Origin: Pseudomonadota bacterium
GTDB lineage: Bacteria > Desulfobacterota > Syntrophia > Syntrophales > JADFWA01
DNA length: 17,529 nt
Direction of reading: 5' to 3'
NCBI GenBank assembly: GCA_030610915.1
Contig: JAUWQS010000006.1
Span: 1 to 17,529, forward strand
The notes under the pieces are model-generated. The model ran no database searches. It saw only the letters and a list, made by a program, of their open reading frames with translations, and was not told where the DNA came from. The translations under genes were made by a program, and so were the position numbers. Below, piece after piece: positions 1 through 7,235 of the stretch (position 1 is its first letter; each line of letters starts with the position of its first letter).

Positions 1-120
1 AACTTTGACGGAGTAGTTGATGAGGTTAAGCCTGAGAAGGGGAAATTAAGGGTTATTGTTAGTATCTTTGGCAGGTCAACACCAGTAGAATTGGATTTTA
101 TACAGGTTGTGCAAAGTTGA
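1..120 (+). CDS. nusG: Transcription termination/antitermination factor NusG, C-terminal end (partial)
   Basis: The first 39 codons read in frame 1 to a TGA stop at 118-120. They encode the last half of a KOW domain: a start NFDGVVDEV, then [14 protein letters not shown] and the ending [10 protein letters not shown], which is the standard NusG C-terminus. NusG binds RNA polymerase through its missing N-terminal domain, suppresses pausing, and uses the KOW domain to contact Rho or ribosomal protein S10. About 140 residues lie upstream of the window. Its place directly before rplK is the classic (secE-)nusG-rplK order. Identification rests on the short KOW match plus context, and both agree. 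Confidence 0.93.
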   Translation, partial: NFDGVVDEVKPEKGKLRVIVSIFGRSTPVELDFIQVVQS

Positions 121-123
121 TAT

Positions 124-139
124 AAGCCGTTCACGGCTT
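124..139 (+). other. Small hairpin after nusG
   Basis: AAGCCG (124-129) and CGGCTT (134-139) form a perfect 6-bp stem with a TTCA loop, four bases after the nusG stop. No T-run follows, so it is not a normal intrinsic terminator. It runs directly into the heptamer repeat array and may be part of it. Confidence 0.4.
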
Positions 140-192
140 GAAACTTGAAATTGGAAACCCGAAACTCAAAACTTGAAACTCGAAACTCGAAG
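137..192 (+). repeat. Eight in-register 7-bp repeats, consensus CTYGAAA
   Basis: Eight consecutive 7-base units fill the nusG-rplK spacer without an insertion or deletion: CTTGAAA, CTTGAAA, TTGGAAA, CCCGAAA, CTCAAAA, CTTGAAA, CTCGAAA, CTCGAAG. The array ends 14 bases before the rplK start codon and so lies in the 5' leader of the rplK message. The same consensus recurs before rpoC at 7182-7209. Degenerate heptamer arrays of this kind are, as I recall, common in intergenic DNA of Desulfobacterota and some cyanobacteria. Their function is not known to me. Confidence 0.85.
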
Positions 193-206
193 ATAGGGTA
201 ATCAAA

Positions 207-632
207 ATGGCAAAAAAGATTGTAGCAAGTATAAAACTTCAAATTCAGGCGGGGAAAGCTTCTCCTGCGCCACCCATAGGGCCTGCCCTGGGCCAGCACG
301 GCGTGAATATTATGGAGTTCTGTAAGGCATACAATGCCATAACGCAGAATCAAGAGGAGACGATTATACCTGTAGTGATAACTGTATATGCGGATAGATC
401 CTTTACCTTCGTTACTAAAACGCCACCTACTTCCGTTCTTCTCAAGCAGGCGGCCAAGATTGCGAAGGGTTCCGTAGATCCCAAAAGAGAGAAGGTAGGG
501 ACGATAACGGCCAGGCAGGCGATGGAGATTGCCGAGTTGAAATACAGTGACCTTAATGCCGTAGATGTGGAAGGCGCTGTAAAAATTGTGGAGGGAACGG
601 CAAAATCCATGGGAATTGAAGTTATGAGATAG
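207..632 (+). CDS. rplK: 50S ribosomal protein L11
   Basis: This 141-residue protein has the usual L11 length. The N-terminal domain (about residues 1-70) carries [20 protein letters not shown] and [12 protein letters not shown]; its proline-rich turn is the region bound by thiostrepton in this family. The C-terminal RNA-binding domain (about 75-141) carries [18 protein letters not shown] and ends [10 protein letters not shown]11 binds the GTPase-associated centre of 23S rRNA at the stalk base and works with L10, L12 and the elongation factors encoded downstream. ATG at 207 gives the standard MAKKIVA start. The ribosome-binding site is weak (AGGG at 195-198). It follows the heptamer array and precedes rplA, as in most bacteria, so L11 and L1 are probably co-transcribed. 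Confidence 0.98.
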   Translation: MAKKIVASIKLQIQAGKASPAPPIGPALGQHGVNIMEFCKAYNAITQNQEETIIPVVITVYADRSFTFVTKTPPTSVLLKQAAKIAKGSVDPKREKVGTITARQAMEIAELKYSDLNAVDVEGAVKIVEGTAKSMGIEVMR

Positions 633-636
633 CAAG

Positions 637-660
637 TTATGATCGTTTCGCTGATCATAA
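637..660 (+). other. Inverted repeat between rplK and rplA
   Basis: TTATGATC (637-644) and GATCATAA (653-660) form a perfect 8-bp AT-rich stem with an 8-base loop, beginning four bases after the rplK stop. No T-run follows, so it does not look like a terminator. It could be an mRNA stability or processing hairpin, or chance. The remaining 80 bases to rplA show nothing else I recognise. Confidence 0.4.
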
Positions 661-742
661 GCAATTTCAAGTGAACAAAACTTTACAAATTTAAGATTTG
701 GGATCTTGCCTAAAATTGAAAAAGTTCTTCTGGAGTTCTATA

Positions 743-1447
743 ATGTCTAAAAAAGGTAAAAATTTTTTGGTGGCGAAAGAGAAGATTGAAGCTGGAAAGA
801 AGTATTCCCCGAATGAGGCTTTGGATCTTATTGTAAGCGCTTCAAGGGCAAAATTCGATGAAACTGTTGATGTGGCCATTAGATTAGGGGTAAATCCCAG
901 ACATGCGGATCAGATGGTCCGTGGGAGCGTGGCTCTTCCTAACGGACTGGGGAAATCGGTGCGGGTACTGGTTTTTGCCAAGGGTGATAAAGAAAAAGAA
1001 GGTCTTGAAGCGGGTGCTGATATTGCCGGGTCCGATGATATAATTGAAAAGATAAAGGGTGGGTGGCTCGAGTTTGACAGAGTTGTCGCCACTCCTGATA
1101 TGATGGGAAGCGTGGGAAAACTTGGCAAGATACTGGGTCCGCATGGGCTAATGCCTAATCCGAAGGTTGGTACTGTGACCTTTGACGTGGGAAGGGTTGT
1201 GAAAGAACTGAAGGCGGGGAAGATTGAGTTCAGGGTAGAAAAAGCGGGGATTGTGCATAGTCCGGTTGGTAAGGTTTCTTTTGGCGTGGAGAAGTTATTG
1301 GAAAATATTCTTGCCCTGGTGGGAGCTATTATAAAATTGAAACCTGTGTCGAGTAAGGGGACTTATCTGAAGAGCATATCACTTTCCACTACAATGGGGC
1401 CCGGAATAAAAGTGGACCCTCTGGATGTTAGAAATCTGTTTGGGTAA
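743..1447 (+). CDS. rplA: 50S ribosomal protein L1
   Basis: L1 forms the mobile stalk that helps release deacylated tRNA from the E site and, in many bacteria, represses its own rplK-rplA message. The protein is 234 residues, normal for the family. Visible landmarks are [20 protein letters not shown] near residues 38-57, the L1 signature [15 protein letters not shown] at 131-145, and the rRNA-contacting [11 protein letters not shown] near 216-226. The frame is open upstream to 698, but ATG 743 is preferred: it gives the family start MSKKGKNF, and GGAG at 732-735 sits seven bases before it. I did not find a clear L1-binding mimic in the rplK leader. Confidence 0.98.
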   Translation: MSKKGKNFLVAKEKIEAGKKYSPNEALDLIVSASRAKFDETVDVAIRLGVNPRHADQMVRGSVALPNGLGKSVRVLVFAKGDKEKEGLEAGADIAGSDDIIEKIKGGWLEFDRVVATPDMMGSVGKLGKILGPHGLMPNPKVGTVTFDVGRVVKELKAGKIEFRVEKAGIVHSPVGKVSFGVEKLLENILALVGAIIKLKPVSSKGTYLKSISLSTTMGPGIKVDPLDVRNLFG

Positions 1448-1748
1448 TAAGCGCTTACCGCACTTGCACTGCAAGTATATTTTATGTACTCGTAAAAAGG
1501 CGGTTTTGCTTGCTCAGAGAAGCATTTTGGGTATGAACGCTATGTTGCTCGCGAAAGATTTTTGCGAGATTGTAAATTTAGTGGGAAAAGAGTCGGAGAC
1601 AGTGGGTACAAGATGTTTAAACGATGTGAGTCGGCCTGCGGAGACTATTGAGTAGTGTAAAATTTCTTCCTGTATTATGTTTCTGACTTTCTGATAAATA
1701 TAAGGGTCTTGAAGTTCGCACAAGGAGAGAAAAGGGGGTTAGAGGTAG
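1448..1748 (+). other. 301-base rplA-rplJ spacer (rplJ leader region)
   Basis: No gene is supported here. The first part holds a 6-bp hairpin (ACTTGC 1462-1467 with GCAAGT 1471-1476) followed by a loose AT stretch, and a second stem (CTCGC 1548-1552 with GCGAG 1564-1568, continued by A/T pairs). The middle holds the L10 leader core listed separately. The end is purine-rich, with AAGGAG at 1722-1727 and GGGGG at 1734-1738 before the rplJ start. UUUCUUCCU at 1663-1671 can pair with 1723-1732 with one bulged G, which would hide AAGGAG. Confidence 0.7.
1591..1646 (+). promoter_or_regulatory. Ribosomal protein L10 autoregulatory leader (core)
   Basis: The core has the conserved shape of the L10 leader RNA, where the L10-L12 complex binds to repress rplJL. 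AGUC (1591-1594) pairs with GACU (1643-1646). An internal loop carries the conserved GGAGACA (1595-1601) opposite GGA (1640-1642). A second helix pairs GUGGG (1602-1606) with CCUGC (1635-1639), two pairs being G-U wobbles. This matches the remembered family pattern of an AGACAG element followed downstream by a CCUGC-GGAG-like element, including the likely kink-turn. Position directly upstream of rplJ agrees. The pairing was drawn by eye. Confidence 0.75.
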
Positions 1749-2261
1749 TTGGATCGAAAAATGAAAGAGAGGGTTGTTGCTGATCTTCACGAGAAACTTA
1801 AAAATGTGAAATTTGCGGTTCTTGTGGATTACAGTGGTGTGAATGTTGAGCAGATTACTGCATTGAGAAACAAATTACGCGAGGTTGAGGCCGAATTTCG
1901 AGTAGTAAAGAACACTCTCATGGGAATTGCTTCTACTGGTACCGATTTTGTGATATTGGAGGAGCATTTCAAGGGGCCCATGGCAATTTTAATGAACTAT
2001 GGGGATGAAGTGAGGTCGATGAAGGTACTGGTAGATTTTGCCAAAGAGAATCAGGAAGTGGAAATTAAAGCCGGGATGCTGGATGGTAGATTTTTAAGTA
2101 GAGAAGAGTTGAATGTTCTGGCTTATCTTCCCGGACGAGATATTCTCCTTGGGAAGATTCTCTCCATGTTGGTGGCTGCGCAAGTTTCACTTGTTAATGT
2201 ATTAAGTGGTGTCCCAAGGAGTTTTGTTCAGGTTCTTGAAGCTCATAGGGCAAGAGGATAA
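1749..2261 (+). CDS. rplJ: 50S ribosomal protein L10
   Basis: L10 anchors the L12 dimers to the ribosome and, with them, represses its own operon through the leader upstream. The 170-residue length is typical. The N-terminal rRNA-binding domain shows [17 protein letters not shown] (about residues 25-41) and [13 protein letters not shown] (about 50-62); KGPMAILM follows near residue 75. The C-terminal helix that carries L12 dimers runs from about 135 to the end. The chosen start is TTG 1749, giving MDRKMKE as in many homologues; GGGGG at 1734-1738 lies ten bases upstream and AGAGG at 1741-1745 three bases upstream. ATG 1761, four codons later, is a possible alternative. Confidence 0.96.
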   Translation: MDRKMKERVVADLHEKLKNVKFAVLVDYSGVNVEQITALRNKLREVEAEFRVVKNTLMGIASTGTDFVILEEHFKGPMAILMNYGDEVRSMKVLVDFAKENQEVEIKAGMLDGRFLSREELNVLAYLPGRDILLGKILSMLVAAQVSLVNVLSGVPRSFVQVLEAHRARG

Positions 2262-2286
2262 AAATACTCAGGAAGGAATGATAAAA

Positions 2287-2673
2287 ATGGCAGATGAGAA
2301 GATTACAAAAGAGCATGTCGTAAGTTTTATTGAAGGAATGACAGTTCTTGAACTATCGCAGTTTGTAAAGGAGCTGGAAGAGAGGTTTAGTGTGTCTGCG
2401 GCTGCTCCGGTGTCTGTTGCTGCTCCCGCGGCAGCCGGTTCAGCTCAGGAAGCGGAAGAAAAGAGTGAATTTGATGTTATTCTTACAGGATTCGGCGACC
2501 AGAAAATCCATGTTATCAAGGTTGTCAGGGCAGTGACGGGTCTGGGGCTTAAAGAAGCCAAAACCCTGGTTGACAGCGTACCAAAACCGGTTAAAGAAGC
2601 CGTGGCGAAAGATGAGGCTGAGGATATTAAGAAAAAACTGGAAGAAACGGGAGCCAGCGTGGAGATCAAGTAA
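2287..2673 (+). CDS. rplL: 50S ribosomal protein L7/L12
   Basis: L12 is the multicopy stalk protein that recruits EF-Tu, EF-G and other GTPases. The 128 residues divide normally: an N-terminal dimerisation helix pair that binds L10 (1 to about 36), an alanine/proline-rich flexible hinge ([14 protein letters not shown], about 38-52), and a C-terminal factor-binding domain with [30 protein letters not shown] and the final GASVEIK. ATG 2287 is preferred over the in-frame ATG 2278 because AGGAAGGA at 2270-2277 is nine bases upstream of 2287 but abuts 2278. It lies 25 bases after rplJ and shares its message and probably its L10-mediated control. Confidence 0.98.
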   Translation: MADEKITKEHVVSFIEGMTVLELSQFVKELEERFSVSAAAPVSVAAPAAAGSAQEAEEKSEFDVILTGFGDQKIHVIKVVRAVTGLGLKEAKTLVDSVPKPVKEAVAKDEAEDIKKKLEETGASVEIK

Positions 2674-2683
2674 AGGGTTAGTG

Positions 2684-2714
2684 TCCGAACGAAAAACAGG
2701 ATTTTTCGTTCGGA
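2684..2714 (+). other. Strong 13-bp hairpin after rplL
   Basis: TCCGAACGAAAAA (2684-2696) and TTTTTCGTTCGGA (2702-2714) are perfect inverted repeats around a CAGGA loop, starting ten bases after the rplL stop. The sequence after the stem (TCAGGGAAGG) has no T-run, so this is not a standard intrinsic terminator. It is better read as a processing or 3'-end-stabilising hairpin, or as a partial attenuator. Confidence 0.7.
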
Positions 2715-2790
2715 TCAGGGAAGGCGAAAATTTTAACCACAGGAATACATTGAGTATCTTGAGGATTAAAGTTTGAGTTTGACGCAAATA

Positions 2791-2816
2791 TGGGCGAAAA
2801 AGACAGTTTTCGTTCA
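2791..2816 (+). other. Second, degenerate copy of the rplL-rpoB hairpin
   Basis: TGGGCGAAAA (2791-2800) can pair with TTTTCGTTCA (2807-2816), ten pairs with two G-U wobbles, around AGACAG. The core (CGAAAAA, a CAG-containing loop, then TTTTCGTTC and AGG) repeats that of the hairpin about 107 bases upstream, so the two look like diverged copies of one element. Confidence 0.5.
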
Positions 2817-3031
2817 GGCAAGAGTTACGCTATCTGCACGGTGGAGGCTGCGAGTTGTCTCTCCTCCGTCGGATAAATTAACTGAATATCTTAAAATTTC
2901 AATCCAATCCACTTACAGCGGACAGATGTTCCGGCCTTCTTTTGAATTGAGTCCAGTTTCAGGGATTCGAATTTTTCAGGTTGGAGTCTTTACTTTTCCG
3001 TCAGGAGATAGACCGTATAAAAAGGTACACC

Positions 3032-6000
3032 ATGGGTCAGCTTAGAAAGAATTTTGGTCGTATTAGGAAGGTAATGGATATACCATATCTTATTGACGTC
3101 CAGAAAAAGTCATACGATGATTTTTTGCAGAGGGATGTTGCCCCGGATAAGAGGGGTAATTTAGGTCTTCAAGCCGCCTTTAGGAGTGTTTTCCCTGTTT
3201 CTGATTTAAGCGGCAAATGTTCCCTCGAGTTTGTTAGTTATAAAGTAGGAGAGACCAGACATGATCTGAAAGAGTGCCTTCAGAGTGGCATGACTTATGC
3301 CGCTCCTTTGAAAATTGTGGTCAGGCTTGTTGTTTTTGATATTGACAGGGAGGGTACAGGGAAAGCAATCAGGGATATCAAAGAGCAGGAGATTTACTTT
3401 GGAGAGATGCCATTGATGTCAAGTAATGGCACCTTTATTGTCAATGGAACGGAACGGGTTGTAGTCAGCCAGCTTCACAGGTCTCCGGGGATATTCTTTG
3501 ATCATGACAAAGGAAAAACGCATACCAGCGGGAAGCTCATATATTCAGCCAGAATTATTCCAATCAGGGGTTCCTGGCTGGATCTTGAGTTTGATGTCAA
3601 GGATCTCCTTTATGTCAGAATAGACAGAAGAAGGAAGATGCCGGTGACGATCCTCTTGAAGGCAATGGGGAATACTACAGAGGGTCTCCTGTCCTACTTT
3701 TATAATATTAAAGAAGTATTTCTAAAAGATGATAATACCTATATGTCGCTGGGCGACTTTCCTGTTGGTGAGAAAGCGATGGGGGATATTAAGGTTATTG
3801 AGACCGGAGAGGTTATTGTAAAGAAGGGAAGAAAAGTTACCAGATCGATTTTGAAAAAGATCGCTGAATTGAATATAGATCGAATGACGATAAGCGATGA
3901 TGATCTTGTGGGGAAGATATCGTCGGCAGACGTATTGGATCCAGAAACTGATGAGCCGTTGTTGAAGTGCAACGATGAATTGACTGTGGAAAACCTGGAA
4001 TTGCTCAGACAAAAGGGTGTTGAGAGGCTTCGTTTTATCCATCTTGAGGATGTGGCAAATGCTTCGATCAGGAATACCCTTCTGATCGATAAGGTTGAAA
4101 CCACTGATGATGCCATAATAGAGATATACAGGAGACTTCGGCCAAGCAATCCACCAACCATGGAGATGGCATACAAGTTCTTCAATAATCTTTTTTTTAG
4201 TTCAGATAGTTATGATCTCTCCAAGGTGGGAAGGGCTAAAATGAATTACAAACTTGGCCTGGATGTTCCTGTGGGTATGGCGGTGCTGCGGAATGAAGAT
4301 ATAATGACAGCGGTTAAATATCTCATCGATCTCAAGAATGGCGTGGGTGATTGCAGTGTCGATGACATTGATCATCTGGGCAACAGGAGGGTTAGATCCG
4401 TTGGTGAGCTTATCGAAAATCAGTACAGAATAGGCCTGGTCAGAATGGAACGAGCCATTAAGGAGAAGATGAGCCTTCAGGATGTTGAAACCATGATGCC
4501 CCATGATCTTATAAATGCCAAGCCTGTTTCAGCTGTTGTCAATGAGTTTTTCATTAGCAGTCAACTGTCGCAGTTTATGGCTCAGACAAACCCGCTGTCG
4601 GAAGTTACGCACAAAAGGAGACTGTCCGCTCTCGGTCCTGGAGGACTTACCAGGGAGCGGGCAGGTTTTGAGGTGAGGGATGTCCATTCGTCTCACTACG
4701 GCCGAATATGCCCTATTGAAACCCCTGAGGGCCCCAATATAGGTCTGATTGTTTCTCTCAGTACCTTTGCGAAGGTGAATGAATTCGGTTTTATAGAAAC
4801 GCCGTACAGGGTGGTAAGAGATGGAAAGGTTTTGGATGATGTCAGATACTTGACGGCGATGGAGGAGGAAAAATATATCGTAGCCCAGGCAAATACACCG
4901 CTCGATTCAGATGGAAGATTTGGTAATAAACTTATTTCTGCCAGAAGCGGGGATAATTTTGTTGTTGTTCCGCCTGCTGAAGTTGACCTCATGGACGTAT
5001 CACCCAGTCAGCTCGTGAGTGTTGCGGCCGGGCTTATCCCCTTTTTGGAACATAATGATGCCAACCGTGCTCTGATGGGTTGTAATATGCAGCGGCAGGC
5101 GGTGCCGCTTGTAAGACCTGAAAACCCTATCGTGGGTACGGGAATGGAGTCAGTTATTGCGCGGGACTCCGGCACCGTTGTTCTGGCAAGAAGGTCCGGT
5201 GTTGTGGAGAGTGTGGATGCTTCAAGAATAGTGGTTAAGTGTGATGATGAGATGAGAGATCAGTTTGATACAGGAGTTGACATATACAACCTGACCAAGT
5301 TTCAACGATCCAACCAGGATACATGCTTTAACCACAAACCTGTTGTCAACAACGGAGATAGAGTAAACCGAGATGATATAATAGCTGATGGACCTGCCAC
5401 CGATAATGGGGATCTGGCGCTTGGGAGAAATATTGTAGTCGCCTTTATGTCCTGGGGGGGATACAATTATGAAGATTCCATATTGATCAGTGAAAGATTG
5501 ATAAAGGAGGACATCTATACCTCTATCCATATTGAAGAATTTGAGGTGATGGCCAGGGATACGAAACTCGGTAAGGAGGAAATTACCAAGGATATTCCCA
5601 ATGTGGGAGAGGATGCCCTTTGGAGCCTGGATGAAAGTGGAATAGTTCGTATAGGGGTGTCGGTGAAGCCGGATGATGTTCTTGTCGGCAAGATTACGCC
5701 TAAGGGGGAAACACAACTATCTCCTGAGGAAAAGTTGCTGCGAGCCATATTTGGCGAGAAGGCAGGTGATGTCAGGGATACGTCTCTGCGTGTGCCGCCC
5801 GGTGTTGAAGGTGTGGTGATAGATACAAAGACATTTACACGCAAGGGAACGAAAAAGGATAGCAGGTCACAGAGTATAGAAGATGAGGGAATTGAGCATC
5901 TGCTCAAAGACAGAGATGATGAAATAAGGATTATTACGGATAATGTCAGGGACGAGATTTCAGGTTTACTAATCGGTAAGACTTCTGCATCTAAGCTGGT

Positions 6001-7117
6001 TGATCCAAAAAAGAAAAAGACGTTGTTGAAAGAGGGCGAAGAGATTACCGAAGACATATTGAACAAGACACCATTTAGCTCCTGGAACGAGATATCGCTG
6101 TTAGATGATGGGACGAACGAGAAAACGGAATCTCTGTTCTCTCGTTTCTTTAAAAAAATTGAGATAGTTGAGACTTCTTTTGATAAAAAGATAGAAAAGT
6201 TAAAGAGCGGAGATGAGCTCGCTCCGGGCGTGATAAAAATGATCAAGGTTTATGTTGCCATAAAGAGAAAGCTTTCTGTCGGCGATAAGATGGCCGGAAG
6301 GCATGGCAATAAAGGGGTTCTCTCCAGGATACTTCCTGAAGAAGATATGCCATATCTGAGTGATGGCACTCCTGTTGATATAATATTGAATCCACTTGGT
6401 GTGCCATCGCGCATGAATGTGGGGCAGATATTAGAAACCCATCTTGGGTGGGCGGCAAAGGGATTGGGAGAAAAGATAAATTCTTTGTTCGACAAAAATG
6501 GCAGTGTGGATCTTTTTAAGGGGGAGATAAAAAAAATATATTCCTCTCCAGAGATTGACAGTTTTATTGACGGGTCTTCCGAGGAGGAGATCGGGAAATT
6601 TATCAATAGATTAAAAAGTGGCATCCGGATAGCTACGCCGGTTTTTGATGGAGCCGGCGAAGGCGAGATAAAAGATATGCTAAAGCAGGCTGATCTCCCG
6701 GAAAGTGGACAGACCTTACTCTTTGATGGCAGGACCGGCGAGCCCTTTGATAAGGAAATAACTGTGGGAGTTGCTTATATGTTGAAGCTCCATCATCTTG
6801 TTGACAATAAGATTCACGCCAGATCCATTGGCCCCTATTCCCTTGTCACACAGCAGCCTCTCGGAGGTAAAGCTCAGTTTGGAGGCCAGAGGTTGGGGGA
6901 GATGGAGGTCTGGGCTTTAGAGGCCTATGGCGCTGCCTACTCATTGCAGGAGTTTCTTACAGTAAAATCAGACGATGTAGTTGGAAGGACAAGAGTATAT
7001 GAATCCATTGTTAAAGGGGAACATAGATTTGAAGCTGGAGTTCCCGAGTCCTTTAATGTTCTCGTCAATGAGTTGAAAGGGCTCTGCCTCGATGTGGAGT
7101 TGATTGAGGAAGAGTAG
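3032..7117 (+). CDS. rpoB: DNA-directed RNA polymerase beta subunit
   Basis: RpoB forms one pincer of RNA polymerase and part of its active site. The 1361 residues are close to the E. coli length (1342) and show no large insertion. Landmarks include [17 protein letters not shown] in the N-terminal half, the rifampicin region beginning [18 protein letters not shown], the catalytic-site [12 protein letters not shown] with lysines at 1086 and 1094, and the C-terminal [20 protein letters not shown]. Numbering in the rifampicin region runs one above E. coli. Residue 517 is alanine (codon 4580-4582) where E. coli has D516; H527 and S532 are kept. ATG 3032 gives the family start and has AAAAAGG at 3019-3025; the frame is open upstream to TTG 2981, which is unlikely to be used. 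Confidence 0.99.
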   Translation: MGQLRKNFGRIRKVMDIPYLIDVQKKSYDDFLQRDVAPDKRGNLGLQAAFRSVFPVSDLSGKCSLEFVSYKVGETRHDLKECLQSGMTYAAPLKIVVRLVVFDIDREGTGKAIRDIKEQEIYFGEMPLMSSNGTFIVNGTERVVVSQLHRSPGIFFDHDKGKTHTSGKLIYSARIIPIRGSWLDLEFDVKDLLYVRIDRRRKMPVTILLKAMGNTTEGLLSYFYNIKEVFLKDDNTYMSLGDFPVGEKAMGDIKVIETGEVIVKKGRKVTRSILKKIAELNIDRMTISDDDLVGKISSADVLDPETDEPLLKCNDELTVENLELLRQKGVERLRFIHLEDVANASIRNTLLIDKVETTDDAIIEIYRRLRPSNPPTMEMAYKFFNNLFFSSDSYDLSKVGRAKMNYKLGLDVPVGMAVLRNEDIMTAVKYLIDLKNGVGDCSVDDIDHLGNRRVRSVGELIENQYRIGLVRMERAIKEKMSLQDVETMMPHDLINAKPVSAVVNEFFISSQLSQFMAQTNPLSEVTHKRRLSALGPGGLTRERAGFEVRDVHSSHYGRICPIETPEGPNIGLIVSLSTFAKVNEFGFIETPYRVVRDGKVLDDVRYLTAMEEEKYIVAQANTPLDSDGRFGNKLISARSGDNFVVVPPAEVDLMDVSPSQLVSVAAGLIPFLEHNDANRALMGCNMQRQAVPLVRPENPIVGTGMESVIARDSGTVVLARRSGVVESVDASRIVVKCDDEMRDQFDTGVDIYNLTKFQRSNQDTCFNHKPVVNNGDRVNRDDIIADGPATDNGDLALGRNIVVAFMSWGGYNYEDSILISERLIKEDIYTSIHIEEFEVMARDTKLGKEEITKDIPNVGEDALWSLDESGIVRIGVSVKPDDVLVGKITPKGETQLSPEEKLLRAIFGEKAGDVRDTSLRVPPGVEGVVIDTKTFTRKGTKKDSRSQSIEDEGIEHLLKDRDDEIRIITDNVRDEISGLLIGKTSASKLVDPKKKKTLLKEGEEITEDILNKTPFSSWNEISLLDDGTNEKTESLFSRFFKKIEIVETSFDKKIEKLKSGDELAPGVIKMIKVYVAIKRKLSVGDKMAGRHGNKGVLSRILPEEDMPYLSDGTPVDIILNPLGVPSRMNVGQILETHLGWAAKGLGEKINSLFDKNGSVDLFKGEIKKIYSSPEIDSFIDGSSEEEIGKFINRLKSGIRIATPVFDGAGEGEIKDMLKQADLPESGQTLLFDGRTGEPFDKEITVGVAYMLKLHHLVDNKIHARSIGPYSLVTQQPLGGKAQFGGQRLGEMEVWALEAYGAAYSLQEFLTVKSDDVVGRTRVYESIVKGEHRFEAGVPESFNVLVNELKGLCLDVELIEEE

Positions 7118-7181
7118 AAATATTAAAATGAAAAATGAACTGATGAGTTCGACAACTTGCTGAGATTACATTCTTTTTTAA

Positions 7182-7209
7182 CTCGAAACCCGAAACCCGA
7201 AACTCGAAA
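7182..7209 (+). repeat. Four in-register 7-bp repeats, consensus CYCGAAA, before rpoC
   Basis: CTCGAAA, CCCGAAA, CCCGAAA and CTCGAAA follow each other exactly, then CTG begins a broken fifth unit. They end ten bases before the rpoC ribosome-binding site AGGGAG. The unit is the same as in the nusG-rplK array. The preceding 64 bases of the rpoB-rpoC gap contain a T6 run (7173-7178) without a convincing stem, and nothing else I recognise. Confidence 0.85.
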
Positions 7210-7235
7210 CTGTTTTAACAGGGAGATATAGCTTA

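Larger units (their letters stand above)
2674..3031 (+). other. 358-base rplL-rpoB spacer
   Basis: This holds no gene I can support. It contains two related hairpins (listed separately), a weaker stem pairing 2840-2847 with 2863-2870 (eight pairs, two wobbles), and AT-rich sequence. A 90-codon frame from TTG 2773 to 3045 runs through it and is not recognisable. In E. coli the corresponding spacer holds a partial terminator and an RNase III site that set the lower output of rpoBC relative to rplJL. The hairpins here could serve the same purpose, which is inference. I found no convincing promoter. Confidence 0.6.

Noticed and set aside
137..192. CRISPR-like array in the nusG-rplK spacer
   Set aside because: The units are only 7 bases and contiguous, with no spacers; this is a tandem repeat, not CRISPR.
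698..742. N-terminal extension of rplA from ATG 698
   Set aside because: ATG 743 gives the standard L1 start and has GGAG at correct spacing; the extra 15 residues are not L1-like.
1462..1487. 6-bp hairpin followed by ATATTTTAT after rplA, as a possible terminator
   Set aside because: The stem is short with a 3-base loop and the tail is a mixed A/T stretch; transcription must also continue to the L10 leader.
1425..1655. 76-codon + strand frame overlapping the rplA end and running through the L10 leader
   Set aside because: It has no ribosome-binding site, resembles no known family, and crosses a structured regulatory RNA. It is best explained as chance.
2981..3031. N-terminal extension of rpoB from TTG 2981
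   Set aside because: The 17 extra residues do not belong to the family, and ATG 3032 has its own ribosome-binding site and the expected RpoB start.
2773..3045. 90-codon + strand frame in the rplL-rpoB spacer, start TTG, overlapping the rpoB start by 14 bases
   Set aside because: GAGG lies eight bases before the TTG, which is why I looked twice, but the product is unrecognisable, the frame includes the second hairpin, and nothing suggests protein-like conservation.
5515..6246. 243-codon minus strand frame inside rpoB, and similar shorter ones inside rpoB, rpoC, fusA and tuf
   Set aside because: All are fully inside conserved genes on the other strand, are serine/leucine-rich as expected for shadow frames, and show no family motif.
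7173..7178. T6 run in the rpoB-rpoC gap as a terminator
   Set aside because: No convincing stem precedes it, and rpoB and rpoC are normally co-transcribed.
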